Positions 45,847-53,402 of a stretch of DNA of 64,000 nucleotides are shown here, piece after piece; within the stretch, counting starts at the first letter, position 1, and each line of letters opens with the position of its first letter. This stretch comes from Roseomonas sp. AR75 (GTDB lineage: Bacteria; Pseudomonadota; Alphaproteobacteria; Acetobacterales; Acetobacteraceae): NCBI RefSeq assembly GCF_005222815.1, contig NZ_STGB01000006.1:744001-808000 (forward strand). The letters are read 5' to 3'. The notes under the pieces are model-generated. The model worked only from the letters and a program-made list of their open reading frames with translations, did no database searches and was not told the DNA's origin. A program made the translations under genes and the position numbers.

Positions 45847-46488
45847 TCAGCCCCGCCGCAACAGGAACAGCCCCTGCTCGCCGAACAGGTTCGCAAGCCA
45901 CGGCGAGCGCTTCCAGGGCGAGCGCAGGCCCTTGTCGTCCACCGCCAGCCAGCGCTCCACAACATAGCCCTCCATCGCGCAGAGCATGAAGAAGTCGCGG
46001 ATGGTGCAGGGGTGGATGTTGGGCGTCTCGTACCAGGGCCTGTCCCAGGTCTCGTTGTCCGGCATGCGGCCCGCCGTCAGCAGCGTCCAGCGAAGCTGCC
46101 AGTGGCCGAAATTCGGGAAGGAGACGATCGCGTAGCGGCCGATGCGCAGCATCTGCCGCAGCACCTCCCGCGGGCGCTCCACCGCCTGCAGCGTGCGCGA
46201 CAGTACGACATAGTCGAAGGCGCCGTCGGGGTAGAAGGCCAGGTCGGTATCGGCATCCCCATGGATCACCGGCAGGCCGGCGGCCACGGCCTGCGTCGCC
46301 TCCGCCATGTCGATCTCGATGCCGCGCGCATCGGCGCCCTTCTCGCGCGTGAGATGCGCGATCAGCTCCCCGTCGCCGCAGCCGATATCCAGCACGCGCG
46401 CGCCCGGCGCGACCATCTCTGCGATCAGCCGCAGGTCGAGCCGCATGTTCTTCGCGACGAAGCGCACCTCGCCCGGGGCGTCCGGCAC
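45847..46488 (-). CDS. metW: Methionine biosynthesis protein MetW
   Basis: MetW is a SAM-binding-fold protein that acts with MetX in homoserine acylation. The 213-residue product has VLDIGCGDGELIAHLTREKG, then the family marks FDYVVLSRTLQAVERPREVL, VSFPNFGHWQLRWTLLTAGR and NIHPCTIRDF. The start is GTG at 46488; an internal ATG (MRLDLRLIAEM) at 46446 is also possible. The usual partner metX is not adjacent: a 2-oxoglutarate oxygenase gene lies upstream instead. Confidence 0.9.
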   Translation of the reverse strand: MPDAPGEVRFVAKNMRLDLRLIAEMVAPGARVLDIGCGDGELIAHLTREKGADARGIEIDMAEATQAVAAGLPVIHGDADTDLAFYPDGAFDYVVLSRTLQAVERPREVLRQMLRIGRYAIVSFPNFGHWQLRWTLLTAGRMPDNETWDRPWYETPNIHPCTIRDFFMLCAMEGYVVERWLAVDDKGLRSPWKRSPWLANLFGEQGLFLLRRG

Positions 46489-46569
46489 TTTCCTACGATG
46501 CTCCGCGGTGACAGGCCGCGGCTGATCTAGACGTCGCGGCCCGCCCGGTCCAGGGGCGCGTGGCCGCCC

Positions 46570-47550
46570 TTAGTTGATTGCATTGTCCGTCGGCTGCTCC
46601 GCCTTCCAGGAGGTCCGCTGCGCCGCGAAGTTCTTGTACACCTGCTCGCCGGCGACAATCGGCTCGAACTCCGGCCCGGCCGGCGCCTGGCCGACCAGCG
46701 TCATCGGGTCGATGCGCGTGTGCCAGGAGGGGTGCACGAAGAGCGGCATCGAGTAGCGCTCGCGGCCGGAGCTGTTGAACACCTTGTGCAGCGCCGCCTT
46801 GTAGCGCCCATTGGTCCAGCGCTTCAGCAGCTTGCCGACATTGATCACCATGGCGTCGCGGTTCGGCACGACGGGCAGCCACTCTCCCGCGGGGCCGAGC
46901 ACGAACAGCCCGCCATTCATGTCCTGCACCAGCAGCGTCACCAGGCCCTGGTCCTCATGCGGGCGCACGCCGATGTCGGTCACCTCCGCCACCTTCTCGG
47001 CGGGCGGGTAGTGGATGATGCGCATGTTGGAGTAGCTGGCCTTCGACGCGTCGGTGAAGAAATCCTCCGCAACGCCGAGGTGCAGCGCGGCCGCGGCGAG
47101 GATCTGCTGCGACAGCCCGTACATGGCGGCGTAGCAGGCCTCCAGCCGCTCGCGGAAGCCGGGCATCTCGGGCCAGGGCGTCGCTGCATAAAGCGGCAGC
47201 TGCAGAAGCTCCGGGTCGGTGGTGCGCCAGATATGGCCGACGCTGAACGCCTCCTGGCCGTTCGGCTTGCCGGTCTTCTCGCTGACGCCGTCGAACATCG
47301 GGATGAAGCCGCGATTGGTGCGGCGGTCCTGCACCTGGCGTTTGAAATCCTCCGGCTGGTCGAAGAAGGCCTCGGCCGCGGCGAAGGCGGCATCCAGCGT
47401 CTCGCGCGGCACGCCATGCCCGGTGAGCTGGACGAAGCCGTAGCGCTCGAAGGCGTCGCCCATGGCCATGGCCATCGCCTTGCGCTCGGCGGGCGTGCCT
47501 TCGCGGAAGGCGGTGAAGTCGAGGGTGGGGATCGCGTCCATCGTGATCAC
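46570..47550 (-). CDS. 2-oxoglutarate/Fe(II) oxygenase, isopenicillin-N-synthase-like family
   Basis: The 326-residue product has the family N-terminal region (PTLDFTAFREG, GDAFERYGFVQLTGHGVPRE) and the iron triad His198-x-Asp200 (RPHEDQG) with His255 (KAALHKV). The 2-oxoglutarate RxS motif is Arg265-Tyr-Ser267. The core is complete and the length normal. The substrate cannot be told from the sequence. It ends 81 bp before metW and starts 7 bp after the NMT1-type gene, so those two are likely co-transcribed. Confidence 0.88.
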   Translation of the reverse strand: MITMDAIPTLDFTAFREGTPAERKAMAMAMGDAFERYGFVQLTGHGVPRETLDAAFAAAEAFFDQPEDFKRQVQDRRTNRGFIPMFDGVSEKTGKPNGQEAFSVGHIWRTTDPELLQLPLYAATPWPEMPGFRERLEACYAAMYGLSQQILAAAALHLGVAEDFFTDASKASYSNMRIIHYPPAEKVAEVTDIGVRPHEDQGLVTLLVQDMNGGLFVLGPAGEWLPVVPNRDAMVINVGKLLKRWTNGRYKAALHKVFNSSGRERYSMPLFVHPSWHTRIDPMTLVGQAPAGPEFEPIVAGEQVYKNFAAQRTSWKAEQPTDNAIN

Positions 47551-47557
47551 GGGCTCC

Positions 47558-48595
47558 TCAACTCACGCCGATCTCGAGCCGGCGCTGCGCGGGCGGCGGC
47601 AGGTAGGCGTCCGTGTAGACCTCCGCGACTGTCAGCTTCTGCGGCAGGCCGAAGGCTTCCTCCACCGCGCGGATGCCGCGTTGCAGCCGTGTGGGATCGA
47701 CGTTGGAGAAGCCGTTCTGCCGGACATTGTCGGTGATCAGATGCTGCTCGGCGTTGAACTGGTAGCGCTCCATCTCGATCGCCTCGTCGGTCAGCGGTTC
47801 CTGCGCCTTCAGCGCCGCGATGCTTTCGGCAGGGTGGTGGTAGGCATAGGCGAGGCTCTTGAAGAGCGCGCGCAGCGCGCCGCGCACCACCTCGGGGTTC
47901 GCCTGCGCGAAGGCGCGGGTGGTGAGGAAGGCGGTGGAATACAGGTCCAGCCCATGGTCGCGGTAGAACATGATCCGCTGCTGCGGCAGGTCCATGCCCA
48001 GCTTCTTCAGCGACAGCGCGGTGGAGGTGACGATGCCGGTGATGCCGTCGGCGCGGCGCTGGACCAGCATCGGCTCGCGCAGCTCGCCGCGCACCGTCAC
48101 CCAGTTGATCTTCGCGAGGTCCACGCCGGCGCGGCTGGCGAAGACCGGGAAGAGCTGCCGCCCCGCATCCTCCTGCGGCGCGGCCAGCGTCTTCCCTTCG
48201 AGGTCCTTCGGCACCATGATCGCGCTGTCGGCGCGGACGGTGCAGCAGAGCCCGTTGCGGTCGGCCGCGATGCCGATCACCATCAGCCCCGCATTCGGGT
48301 TCTCCGCCATGAATTTCAGCGTCGGGTTGATATCGGCCTGGCCCATCGCGAAGGAGCCGCCGGCGATGTCCACCGGCACCCGCCCGGAGCCGAAGCCACG
48401 CGAGAGCTCGATGTCGATGCCCTCGGCGCGGAAGAAGCCCTTGTCGCGGCCGAGCAGGGCGTAGGAGTTCGGCCCCTGGAAGGCCCAGTCCAGCGTGAAT
48501 TTCAGCCGCGTGGGCGCCTGGCCACGGGCGATGCGCGGAGTGGCGAGCAGGGCCGTGGCGGCCAGAAGATGGCGGCGGGCCAGGGTGAAGGGCAT
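47558..48595 (-). CDS. ABC transporter substrate-binding protein, NMT1/THI5-like
   Basis: A periplasmic binding protein of the NMT1/SsuA/THI5 fold, 345 residues. It begins with a Tat-like leader (LARRHLLAATALLATPRIARG), then LKFTLDWAFQGPNSYALLGR, GFFRAEGIDIEL and PVDIAGGSFAMGQADINPTL. These bind small organic compounds such as pyrimidine precursors, aliphatic sulfonates or nitriles. No permease or ATPase is adjacent. It lies directly upstream of the 2-oxoglutarate oxygenase, suggesting the oxygenase acts on the imported compound. Ligand unknown. Confidence 0.85.
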   Translation of the reverse strand: MPFTLARRHLLAATALLATPRIARGQAPTRLKFTLDWAFQGPNSYALLGRDKGFFRAEGIDIELSRGFGSGRVPVDIAGGSFAMGQADINPTLKFMAENPNAGLMVIGIAADRNGLCCTVRADSAIMVPKDLEGKTLAAPQEDAGRQLFPVFASRAGVDLAKINWVTVRGELREPMLVQRRADGITGIVTSTALSLKKLGMDLPQQRIMFYRDHGLDLYSTAFLTTRAFAQANPEVVRGALRALFKSLAYAYHHPAESIAALKAQEPLTDEAIEMERYQFNAEQHLITDNVRQNGFSNVDPTRLQRGIRAVEEAFGLPQKLTVAEVYTDAYLPPPAQRRLEIGVS

Positions 48596-48849
48596 GCGGG
48601 CGCTCCTCAGCGGACCGAGGAGACATGCGAATATGGTGCCGCCGTCAGCTTCGCGGTTGCGGGCGGCTTTGCGCGCCTGGATGCGAAGGGCCGTGCCGCC
48701 TGCCGCGCCAGTCTGCCCGCGGCGCGGTCACCGTCCGCCCGGGACATGCGCGAAAAATTCGCCTGGCCCGACGTCGATTCCGCCCTGCCACGTTCGTCGC
48801 AGGATCAGGCAGGCCATTCCGGCCGGCCCGCAACAGAGGAACGGACCCC
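48596..48849. other. Divergent intergenic region between the NMT1-type gene and the YCII gene
   Basis: A 254-bp gap. The only promoter-like sequence I could find is the ECF-type pair at 48771-48798. Nothing else is recognised, and no small gene is supported. Confidence 0.5.
48771..48798 (+). promoter_or_regulatory. Possible ECF-type promoter upstream of the YCII gene
   Basis: CGTCGA (48771-48776), an 18-bp spacer, then CGTC (48795-48798). I recall TGTCGA at -35 and CGWC-type -10 motifs for ECF sigma factors linked with YCII/DGPF genes; the match has one mismatch at -35. The start would be near 48806, about 45 nt before the ATG. Confidence 0.3.
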
Positions 48850-49269
48850 ATGCGCGTGATGGTGATGGTGAAGGCGACCGAGGACAGCGAGGCGGGCCGC
48901 CCGCCGACGCAGGAGCTGATGGACGCCATGATGAAGTTCAACGAGGAGCTGGTGAAGGCCGGGATCATGCTGGCGGGAGACGGCCTGAAGCCGACGTCGG
49001 CGGCGAAGCGCGTGCATTTCGACGGCGCGAACCGCACGGTCACGGACGGCCCCTTCACCGAGACCCGTGAGCTCGTCGCCGGCTACTGGATCTGGCAGGT
49101 CAAGGACATGGACGAGGCGGTGGCCTGGGTGAAGCGCTGCCCCAACCCGATGTTCGGCCCGAGCGACGTCGACATCCGCCCGCTCTACGAGATGGAGGAT
49201 TTTTCGGAGGTACTGACGCCAGAAATCATCGCGCTCGAGGCGAAGCTTCGCAAGGAAGTCGGCGGCTGA
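48850..49269 (+). CDS. YCII-family (DGPF) protein
   Basis: A 139-residue protein with the family pattern MRVMVMVKATEDSEAGRPP, NEELVKAGIMLAGDGLKPTS, TVTDGPFTETRELVAGYWIW and RPLYEMEDF. The DGPF motif is at about residue 68. It sits directly in front of an ECF sigma factor; this pairing is typical for the TPR-tailed ECF42-like group and suggests a stress or redox function. GAGGAACGGACCCC precedes the ATG. Confidence 0.9.
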   Translation: MRVMVMVKATEDSEAGRPPTQELMDAMMKFNEELVKAGIMLAGDGLKPTSAAKRVHFDGANRTVTDGPFTETRELVAGYWIWQVKDMDEAVAWVKRCPNPMFGPSDVDIRPLYEMEDFSEVLTPEIIALEAKLRKEVGG

Positions 49270-49282
49270 ACTTGCCCTTCGT

Positions 49283-49308
49283 CACGCCCCGTCCGATGAC
49301 GGGGCGTG
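49283..49308 (+). promoter_or_regulatory. Perfect 11-bp hairpin covering the ECF sigma factor start codon
   Basis: CACGCCCCGTC (49283-49293), loop CGAT, GACGGGGCGTG (49298-49308). The last three bases of the stem are the GTG start codon of the ECF gene. It may end the YCII message or hold back translation of the sigma factor. Confidence 0.6.
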
Positions 49309-50574
49309 GCGGATGACACCCATCGCGCGATCGAAACCGTTTTCCGCATCGAGCGGGCGAGGCTGATCGCCGGCCTCGCCCGGCTCACGCGCGATGTCGG
49401 CCGCGCCGAGGAACTGGCGCAGGACGCGCTGCTGGTCGCGCTGACGGAATGGCCGCAGACCGGCGTGCCGCGCAATCCCGGAGCCTGGCTGCTGACGACC
49501 GCGCGGCGCCGCGCGCTGGACGCGCTGCGTCACGCCCGGATGCGCGACCGCAAGCATGCCGAGATCCTCCGTCAGTCACAGGACGCCGAGGACGTGCCGG
49601 CGCAGCTCGACGCCGCGCTGGATGACGACCTCGGCGACGAGCTGCTCGGCCTCATCTTCGCCGCCTGCCATCCGCGGCTGTCGCGGGAGGCGCGCGTGGC
49701 GCTGACGCTCCGCCTGCTCGGAGGGCTGAGCACGGAAGATATCGCCCGCGCCTTCCTGACGCCTGAAGCGACCATCCAGCAGCGCATCGTCCGCGCCAAG
49801 CGCACGCTGGGCAGCGCGGGGCTGCGCTTTGAGGTGCCGCGCGGCGCGGCGCGCGCGGAACGCCTCGCCTCGGTGGTGGAGGTGATCTACCTGGTCTTCA
49901 ACGAGGGCTATGCCGCGACGTCGGGCGAGGATCTGATCCGTCCTGCCCTCTGCGCGGAGGCGCAGCGCCTGGGCCGCATCCTTGCGGGCCTGCTGCCGGA
50001 CGAGCCGGAGGTGTTCGGGCTGCTTGCGCTGATGGAATTGCAGGCCTCCCGCTTCGCCGCGCGGACGCGTCGCGACGGGTCGCTGGTGCCGGTGACGGAG
50101 CAGGACCGCACGCGCTGGGACCGGTTGCTGATCCGCCGCGGCCTCTCGGCCCTGGCGCGCGCCGAGGCGCTGGGCGGCGCGCATGGCCCATACGCCTTGC
50201 AGGCTGCGCTGGCCGCCTGCCATGCGCGCGCCCCGACCGCGGCGGCGACGGACTGGCCGCGCATCGCCGCGCTCTACGACACGTTGCTGGCGGCGATGCC
50301 GACGCCGGTCGTCGCATTGAACCGCGCCATCGCGCACAGCATGGCCTCTGGGCCCGGGAAAGGCCTCGCGCTCCTGGCCGGGCTCGAAGGCCTGCCGCAA
50401 CTGCAGGATTTCGCGCCGCTGCCGGCGGCGAAGGGCGACTTCCTGTTCCGCGCCGGCCGCCTGGCGGAGGCACGGGCGTGCTTCCGCCAGGCTGCGGCGC
50501 TGACGCGCAACGGGAAGGAGCGCGACTTCCTGCTGGCGCGCGCTGCGGCCTGCGGGGGCAAAAACCGGGGCTGA
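49306..50574 (+). CDS. ECF RNA polymerase sigma factor with C-terminal TPR-like extension (ECF42-like)
   Basis: The 422-residue product has sigma-2 (IERARLIAGLARLTRDVGRA; EELAQDALLVALTEW; RRRALDALRHARMRD) and sigma-4 (LGGLSTEDIARAFLTPEATI followed by QQRIVRAKRTL). A roughly 230-residue helical extension follows (the DUF6596/TPR-like tail, VVEVIYLVFNEGYAATSG; LIRRGLSALARAEALGGAHG). This layout, and the YCII gene just upstream, are diagnostic for the ECF42-type group, which has no classic anti-sigma factor. The GTG start lies in a perfect hairpin. It likely controls the YCII gene and possibly itself. Confidence 0.88.
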   Translation: MADDTHRAIETVFRIERARLIAGLARLTRDVGRAEELAQDALLVALTEWPQTGVPRNPGAWLLTTARRRALDALRHARMRDRKHAEILRQSQDAEDVPAQLDAALDDDLGDELLGLIFAACHPRLSREARVALTLRLLGGLSTEDIARAFLTPEATIQQRIVRAKRTLGSAGLRFEVPRGAARAERLASVVEVIYLVFNEGYAATSGEDLIRPALCAEAQRLGRILAGLLPDEPEVFGLLALMELQASRFAARTRRDGSLVPVTEQDRTRWDRLLIRRGLSALARAEALGGAHGPYALQAALAACHARAPTAAATDWPRIAALYDTLLAAMPTPVVALNRAIAHSMASGPGKGLALLAGLEGLPQLQDFAPLPAAKGDFLFRAGRLAEARACFRQAAALTRNGKERDFLLARAAACGGKNRG

Positions 50575-50585
50575 TCGCCGCTCCG

Positions 50586-51284
50586 TCACGGCACGCCGAG
50601 GAGGAAGCCGGGCGGCGCCTGCAGATCCAGCCGCACCGCCTTCACGCCGGGCAACGCCTCGGCCAGTACCCGCAGCGCGCGCGGTACCTCCGGTGAGCGG
50701 CACCAGCCATGGAAAGTCACCACCCCGGCCTCGACCGAGGGAAAGACATGATAGGCATCGGCCCAGGGCTGCTGCCGCATCGCGCGCTCGACCTCGCGCA
50801 GCAGCCGCGCATCGGACACCGCCGCCTCCGCCACCACCGGGGCGCCGAAGGCGAGGCCGAGCAGGTCGGCGCGCGAGACGATGCCCACCAGCTTGCCATC
50901 GCGCAGCACCGGCACGCGCTTGACCCCGCGCTGCTCCATCATCTGCGCGATCGCCTCGGCCGTCGTCTCCTCCTCCACGGTGACGAGATCGGTCGTCATC
51001 ACGTCGCCCGCGCTTTGCCCATGCAGCCGGGTGAAGGCCTTCGCGCTGTCGGCGGCGCGGGCGGAGAGCAGGTTGCGCAGCCACCCGCCCTGCCGGCCCG
51101 CGGCCTCTCCGGCCAGGCGTCGGACCAGATCGGCCTCCGTCACGATGCCCTGCACGGCGCCGTCGGCCCCGACGACGGGGACGGCGGAGATGCCCCGATG
51201 CGCCAGCAGCCGCGCGACCTCGGCGAGGCGCGTCTCCGGCGTCACCGTGACGACCGCGGTGGTCATCAGGTCCTTGGCGTGCAT
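50586..51284 (-). CDS. CBS-pair protein with BON domain
   Basis: A 232-residue cytoplasmic protein: two CBS domains (residues 1-150; MTTAVVTVTPETRLAEVARL, MTTDLVTVEEETTAEAIAQM) separated by a linker, followed by a BON-type domain (RLLREVERAMRQQPWADAYH, VTFHGWCRSPEVPRALRVLA). CBS pairs bind adenine nucleotides and report energy state. The start at 51284 follows GGGAGGGAGGAACCGCC, a strong Shine-Dalgarno; an in-frame ATG 20 codons upstream is unlikely. It lies 60 bp after the minus-strand universal stress gene, so it probably belongs to the same FNR-type transcript. Confidence 0.88.
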   Translation of the reverse strand: MHAKDLMTTAVVTVTPETRLAEVARLLAHRGISAVPVVGADGAVQGIVTEADLVRRLAGEAAGRQGGWLRNLLSARAADSAKAFTRLHGQSAGDVMTTDLVTVEEETTAEAIAQMMEQRGVKRVPVLRDGKLVGIVSRADLLGLAFGAPVVAEAAVSDARLLREVERAMRQQPWADAYHVFPSVEAGVVTFHGWCRSPEVPRALRVLAEALPGVKAVRLDLQAPPGFLLGVP

Positions 51285-51344
51285 GGCGGTTCCTCCCTCC
51301 CGTGTTGTCGTTGATGCTGCCGCATACTGCGCATGTTGCGGCAC

Positions 51345-52154
51345 TCAGGCGGCCAGCAGCACCGGCAGCGGCGGGGCGGCATCCAGCAGGTCGGTCGTCG
51401 CGCTGCCGAAGACGAGGTTGTGCAGCGGCGCATGGCGCACGGCCCCCATGACGAGCATCGCCCCCTCCACCTCTCGCGCCTTGGCGACGAGTGTCCCGAG
51501 CACGCCGCGCCCGGATTTCTGCTCGGCGGCGAAGCTCGCACGCGCACCGTGCCGGGCGAGGAGGCGGCAGAGTTCGATGCCGGACTGCCCCTGCCGCAGG
51601 GCCTTGTCGTCGCTGACCGTGACCACCAACGTCTCGGCCGCCGTGCGAAGAAAAGGCATCGCGCCATGCACCGCCCGCACCGCGGCGGGGGTCGCATCCC
51701 AGGCGATGACGACGCGCTTCGGGGGAAGCGCCAGCGGCGCAGCCGCGGGCGCGAGCAGCACCGGGCGGCCGCCATCGAACACCGCGGCCCCGATCAGCAT
51801 GCGCTGGCCCGCACCCGGCGCGCGCGGCAAGCCGATCAGGCCGAGGTCGCTCACGCGAAGATGATCCGCCATCACCTCGCCGATGCCATGCGCGAAGCTG
51901 CTGCGGGCGCGGGCTTCGCAGCGGATGCCGCGCCGCTGCGCCGCGGCGATGACCTGTGCCACCGCTTCCTCCTCCCGCTTCGCCAGGTCCCAGCTTGGCA
52001 AGTTGGCTTCGGCAAGTGTCGTCTCGATGGGAAAGACGAGCGCGGTGAGCTGCGCATCGTGCAGCGCCGCCAGTGCGAAAGGCCGTTCCAGCGCGGCCTC
52101 CAGCGCCGCGCGCTCCGTGGGCTCCACATGCGTGGTGATGGTGGTGATCGTCAT
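51345..52154 (-). CDS. Tandem universal stress protein (UspA family) 1
   Basis: A 269-residue protein built of two Usp units. The second unit has KRVVIAWDATPAAVRAVHGA and the conserved VMGAVRHAPLHNLVFGSATT. The nucleotide-binding G-2x-G-9x-G(S/T) motif is degenerate in the first unit. Usp proteins support survival in low oxygen and other stress. It is divergent from the second Usp gene, with an FNR/FixK-like box about 92 bp upstream. Confidence 0.85.
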   Translation of the reverse strand: MTITTITTHVEPTERAALEAALERPFALAALHDAQLTALVFPIETTLAEANLPSWDLAKREEEAVAQVIAAAQRRGIRCEARARSSFAHGIGEVMADHLRVSDLGLIGLPRAPGAGQRMLIGAAVFDGGRPVLLAPAAAPLALPPKRVVIAWDATPAAVRAVHGAMPFLRTAAETLVVTVSDDKALRQGQSGIELCRLLARHGARASFAAEQKSGRGVLGTLVAKAREVEGAMLVMGAVRHAPLHNLVFGSATTDLLDAAPPLPVLLAA

Positions 52155-52239
52155 CTCTCTTGGTTCCCGGCATTGGCCGGTGCGACGCGCGCCCGGCGGT
52201 TTGTGAGCGACAGGTTCACCTCACCGACCTGCGCCGTCA

Positions 52240-52253
52240 TTGACGTGAATCAA
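52240..52253. promoter_or_regulatory. FNR/FixK-like box TTGACGTGAATCAA
   Basis: One base away from TTGAT-N4-ATCAA, within the 272-bp gap between the two divergent Usp genes. Centred at 52246.5, it is 92 bp from the minus-strand ATG, so a transcript starting near 52205 is expected. It is about 180 bp from the plus-strand ATG. It suggests low-oxygen control of the Usp/CBS/ADH group. Confidence 0.6.
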
Positions 52254-52374
52254 GTCACGCAGGGGTGCACTCGCCTATCGTCAAAAACACCGCATGCTGT
52301 GCTGGGTCGGGTGAAGATGCGCGGACGATGCATCGCCCTGGCCGCAGCGACATCATTTGCGCAGCGCACCGCTG

Positions 52375-52397
52375 TCACTGATCTTTTCTGCCAGTGA
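52375..52397 (+). promoter_or_regulatory. Inverted repeat in the leader of the second Usp gene
   Basis: TCACTG (52375-52380) and CAGTGA (52392-52397) are perfect 6-base arms around 11 bases. It lies 30 bp before the ATG, and may be a leader hairpin or operator. Nothing else is recognised in the gap apart from the FNR-like box. Confidence 0.3.
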
Positions 52398-52426
52398 TGG
52401 CCTCGTCACGGGAAACGAGGAAGGCC

Positions 52427-53359
52427 ATGCACGCATATGACGCGAGTACTCCGCTCGATATTCCACCGCGTGGCATCCTGCTGGCGACGGATCTGAGCTG
52501 CCGCTGCGATCGGGCGCAGGATCGTGCGGTGCGGCTTGCCGAGCGCTGGGGCGCCACGCTGCACCTGCTGCACGTGGTCGAGCACGCGGCGGCACTCGCA
52601 CCGGCATGGCGGCACGGCCGGCCGGCGCGCGAGGTCCTTGCGGAGCGGCGGCTGCGTGCCGCGACCGAAGGTCGCGCTGTCCGGGCGGAGCTTCTGCTCC
52701 GGCAGGGATCGCCGCCATCGGCGATCCTGGATGCGGCGCAGGAGACGGCATGCGACGTGATCGTCGCCGGCATCGCGCGCGGCGACACGATTGGCCGCGC
52801 AATTCTCGGCTCAACGGTGGAAAGGCTGGTGCATCGCGCGCCGATGCCGGTGCTGGTCGTGAAGAACCGCGCCGAGCGCGACTATGATCGCCTCGTTGTC
52901 GCCACCGACTTCTCGCCCTCCTCGGCGCAGGCGCTGCGCCAGGCGCTGCGGCTGTTTCCGGACGCACGGAAGACGCTGCTCCATGCCTACCGCGTGCCGT
53001 TCGAAGGCTTCATCAGCAAGGACGCGAATCGCGAGGAGATGCTGGGGAATGCGCGGCAGCGATGCGCGACATTCCTTGCCGACGCCGCGATCCCGCAGTC
53101 GGCCCGCGATGGCCTGGACTGCCGGATCGAGTACGGATCGCCCGACGACCTGATCGCTGCCCATGTGTGGGATGCGGATGTGGATTTGGCCGTGGTCGGC
53201 ACGCATGGCAGCAGCGGCGTCTTCGACATCCTGATCGGCAGCACGGCGGAGCGGCTGCTGGAATACCTGCCCTGCGACGTGCTGGTCGTCCGCGAGCCGC
53301 GCTCGCTGCCCGCCATGCAGCCCGCGACCGCAGGCGCGGCAGGACCGGGCGCCGCCTGA
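52427..53359 (+). CDS. Tandem universal stress protein (UspA family) 2
   Basis: A 310-residue double Usp. Unit 1 has GILLATDLSCRCDRAQDRAV and VIVAGIARGDTIGRAILGST. Unit 2 has DRLVVATDFSPSSAQALRQA and LAVVGTHGSSGVFDILIGST followed by AERLLEYLPCDVLVVREPRS; the G-2x-G-9x-G-S/T ATP motif is intact there. The start at 52427 (MHAYDA) follows ACGAGGAAGGCC. The alcohol dehydrogenase gene follows after 43 bp on the same strand. Probably an ATP-binding stress protein of a low-oxygen regulon. Confidence 0.9.
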   Translation: MHAYDASTPLDIPPRGILLATDLSCRCDRAQDRAVRLAERWGATLHLLHVVEHAAALAPAWRHGRPAREVLAERRLRAATEGRAVRAELLLRQGSPPSAILDAAQETACDVIVAGIARGDTIGRAILGSTVERLVHRAPMPVLVVKNRAERDYDRLVVATDFSPSSAQALRQALRLFPDARKTLLHAYRVPFEGFISKDANREEMLGNARQRCATFLADAAIPQSARDGLDCRIEYGSPDDLIAAHVWDADVDLAVVGTHGSSGVFDILIGSTAERLLEYLPCDVLVVREPRSLPAMQPATAGAAGPGAA

Positions 53360-53402
53360 AGCAGGCCCCGGCAAGGATCAACGCCATTCTGGGAGAGACA
53401 GC

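Noticed and set aside
49576..52173. An 865-codon minus-strand frame across the ECF, CBS and Usp genes
   Set aside because: It crosses three well-supported genes in other frames and shows only Arg/Gly/Ala-rich sequence.
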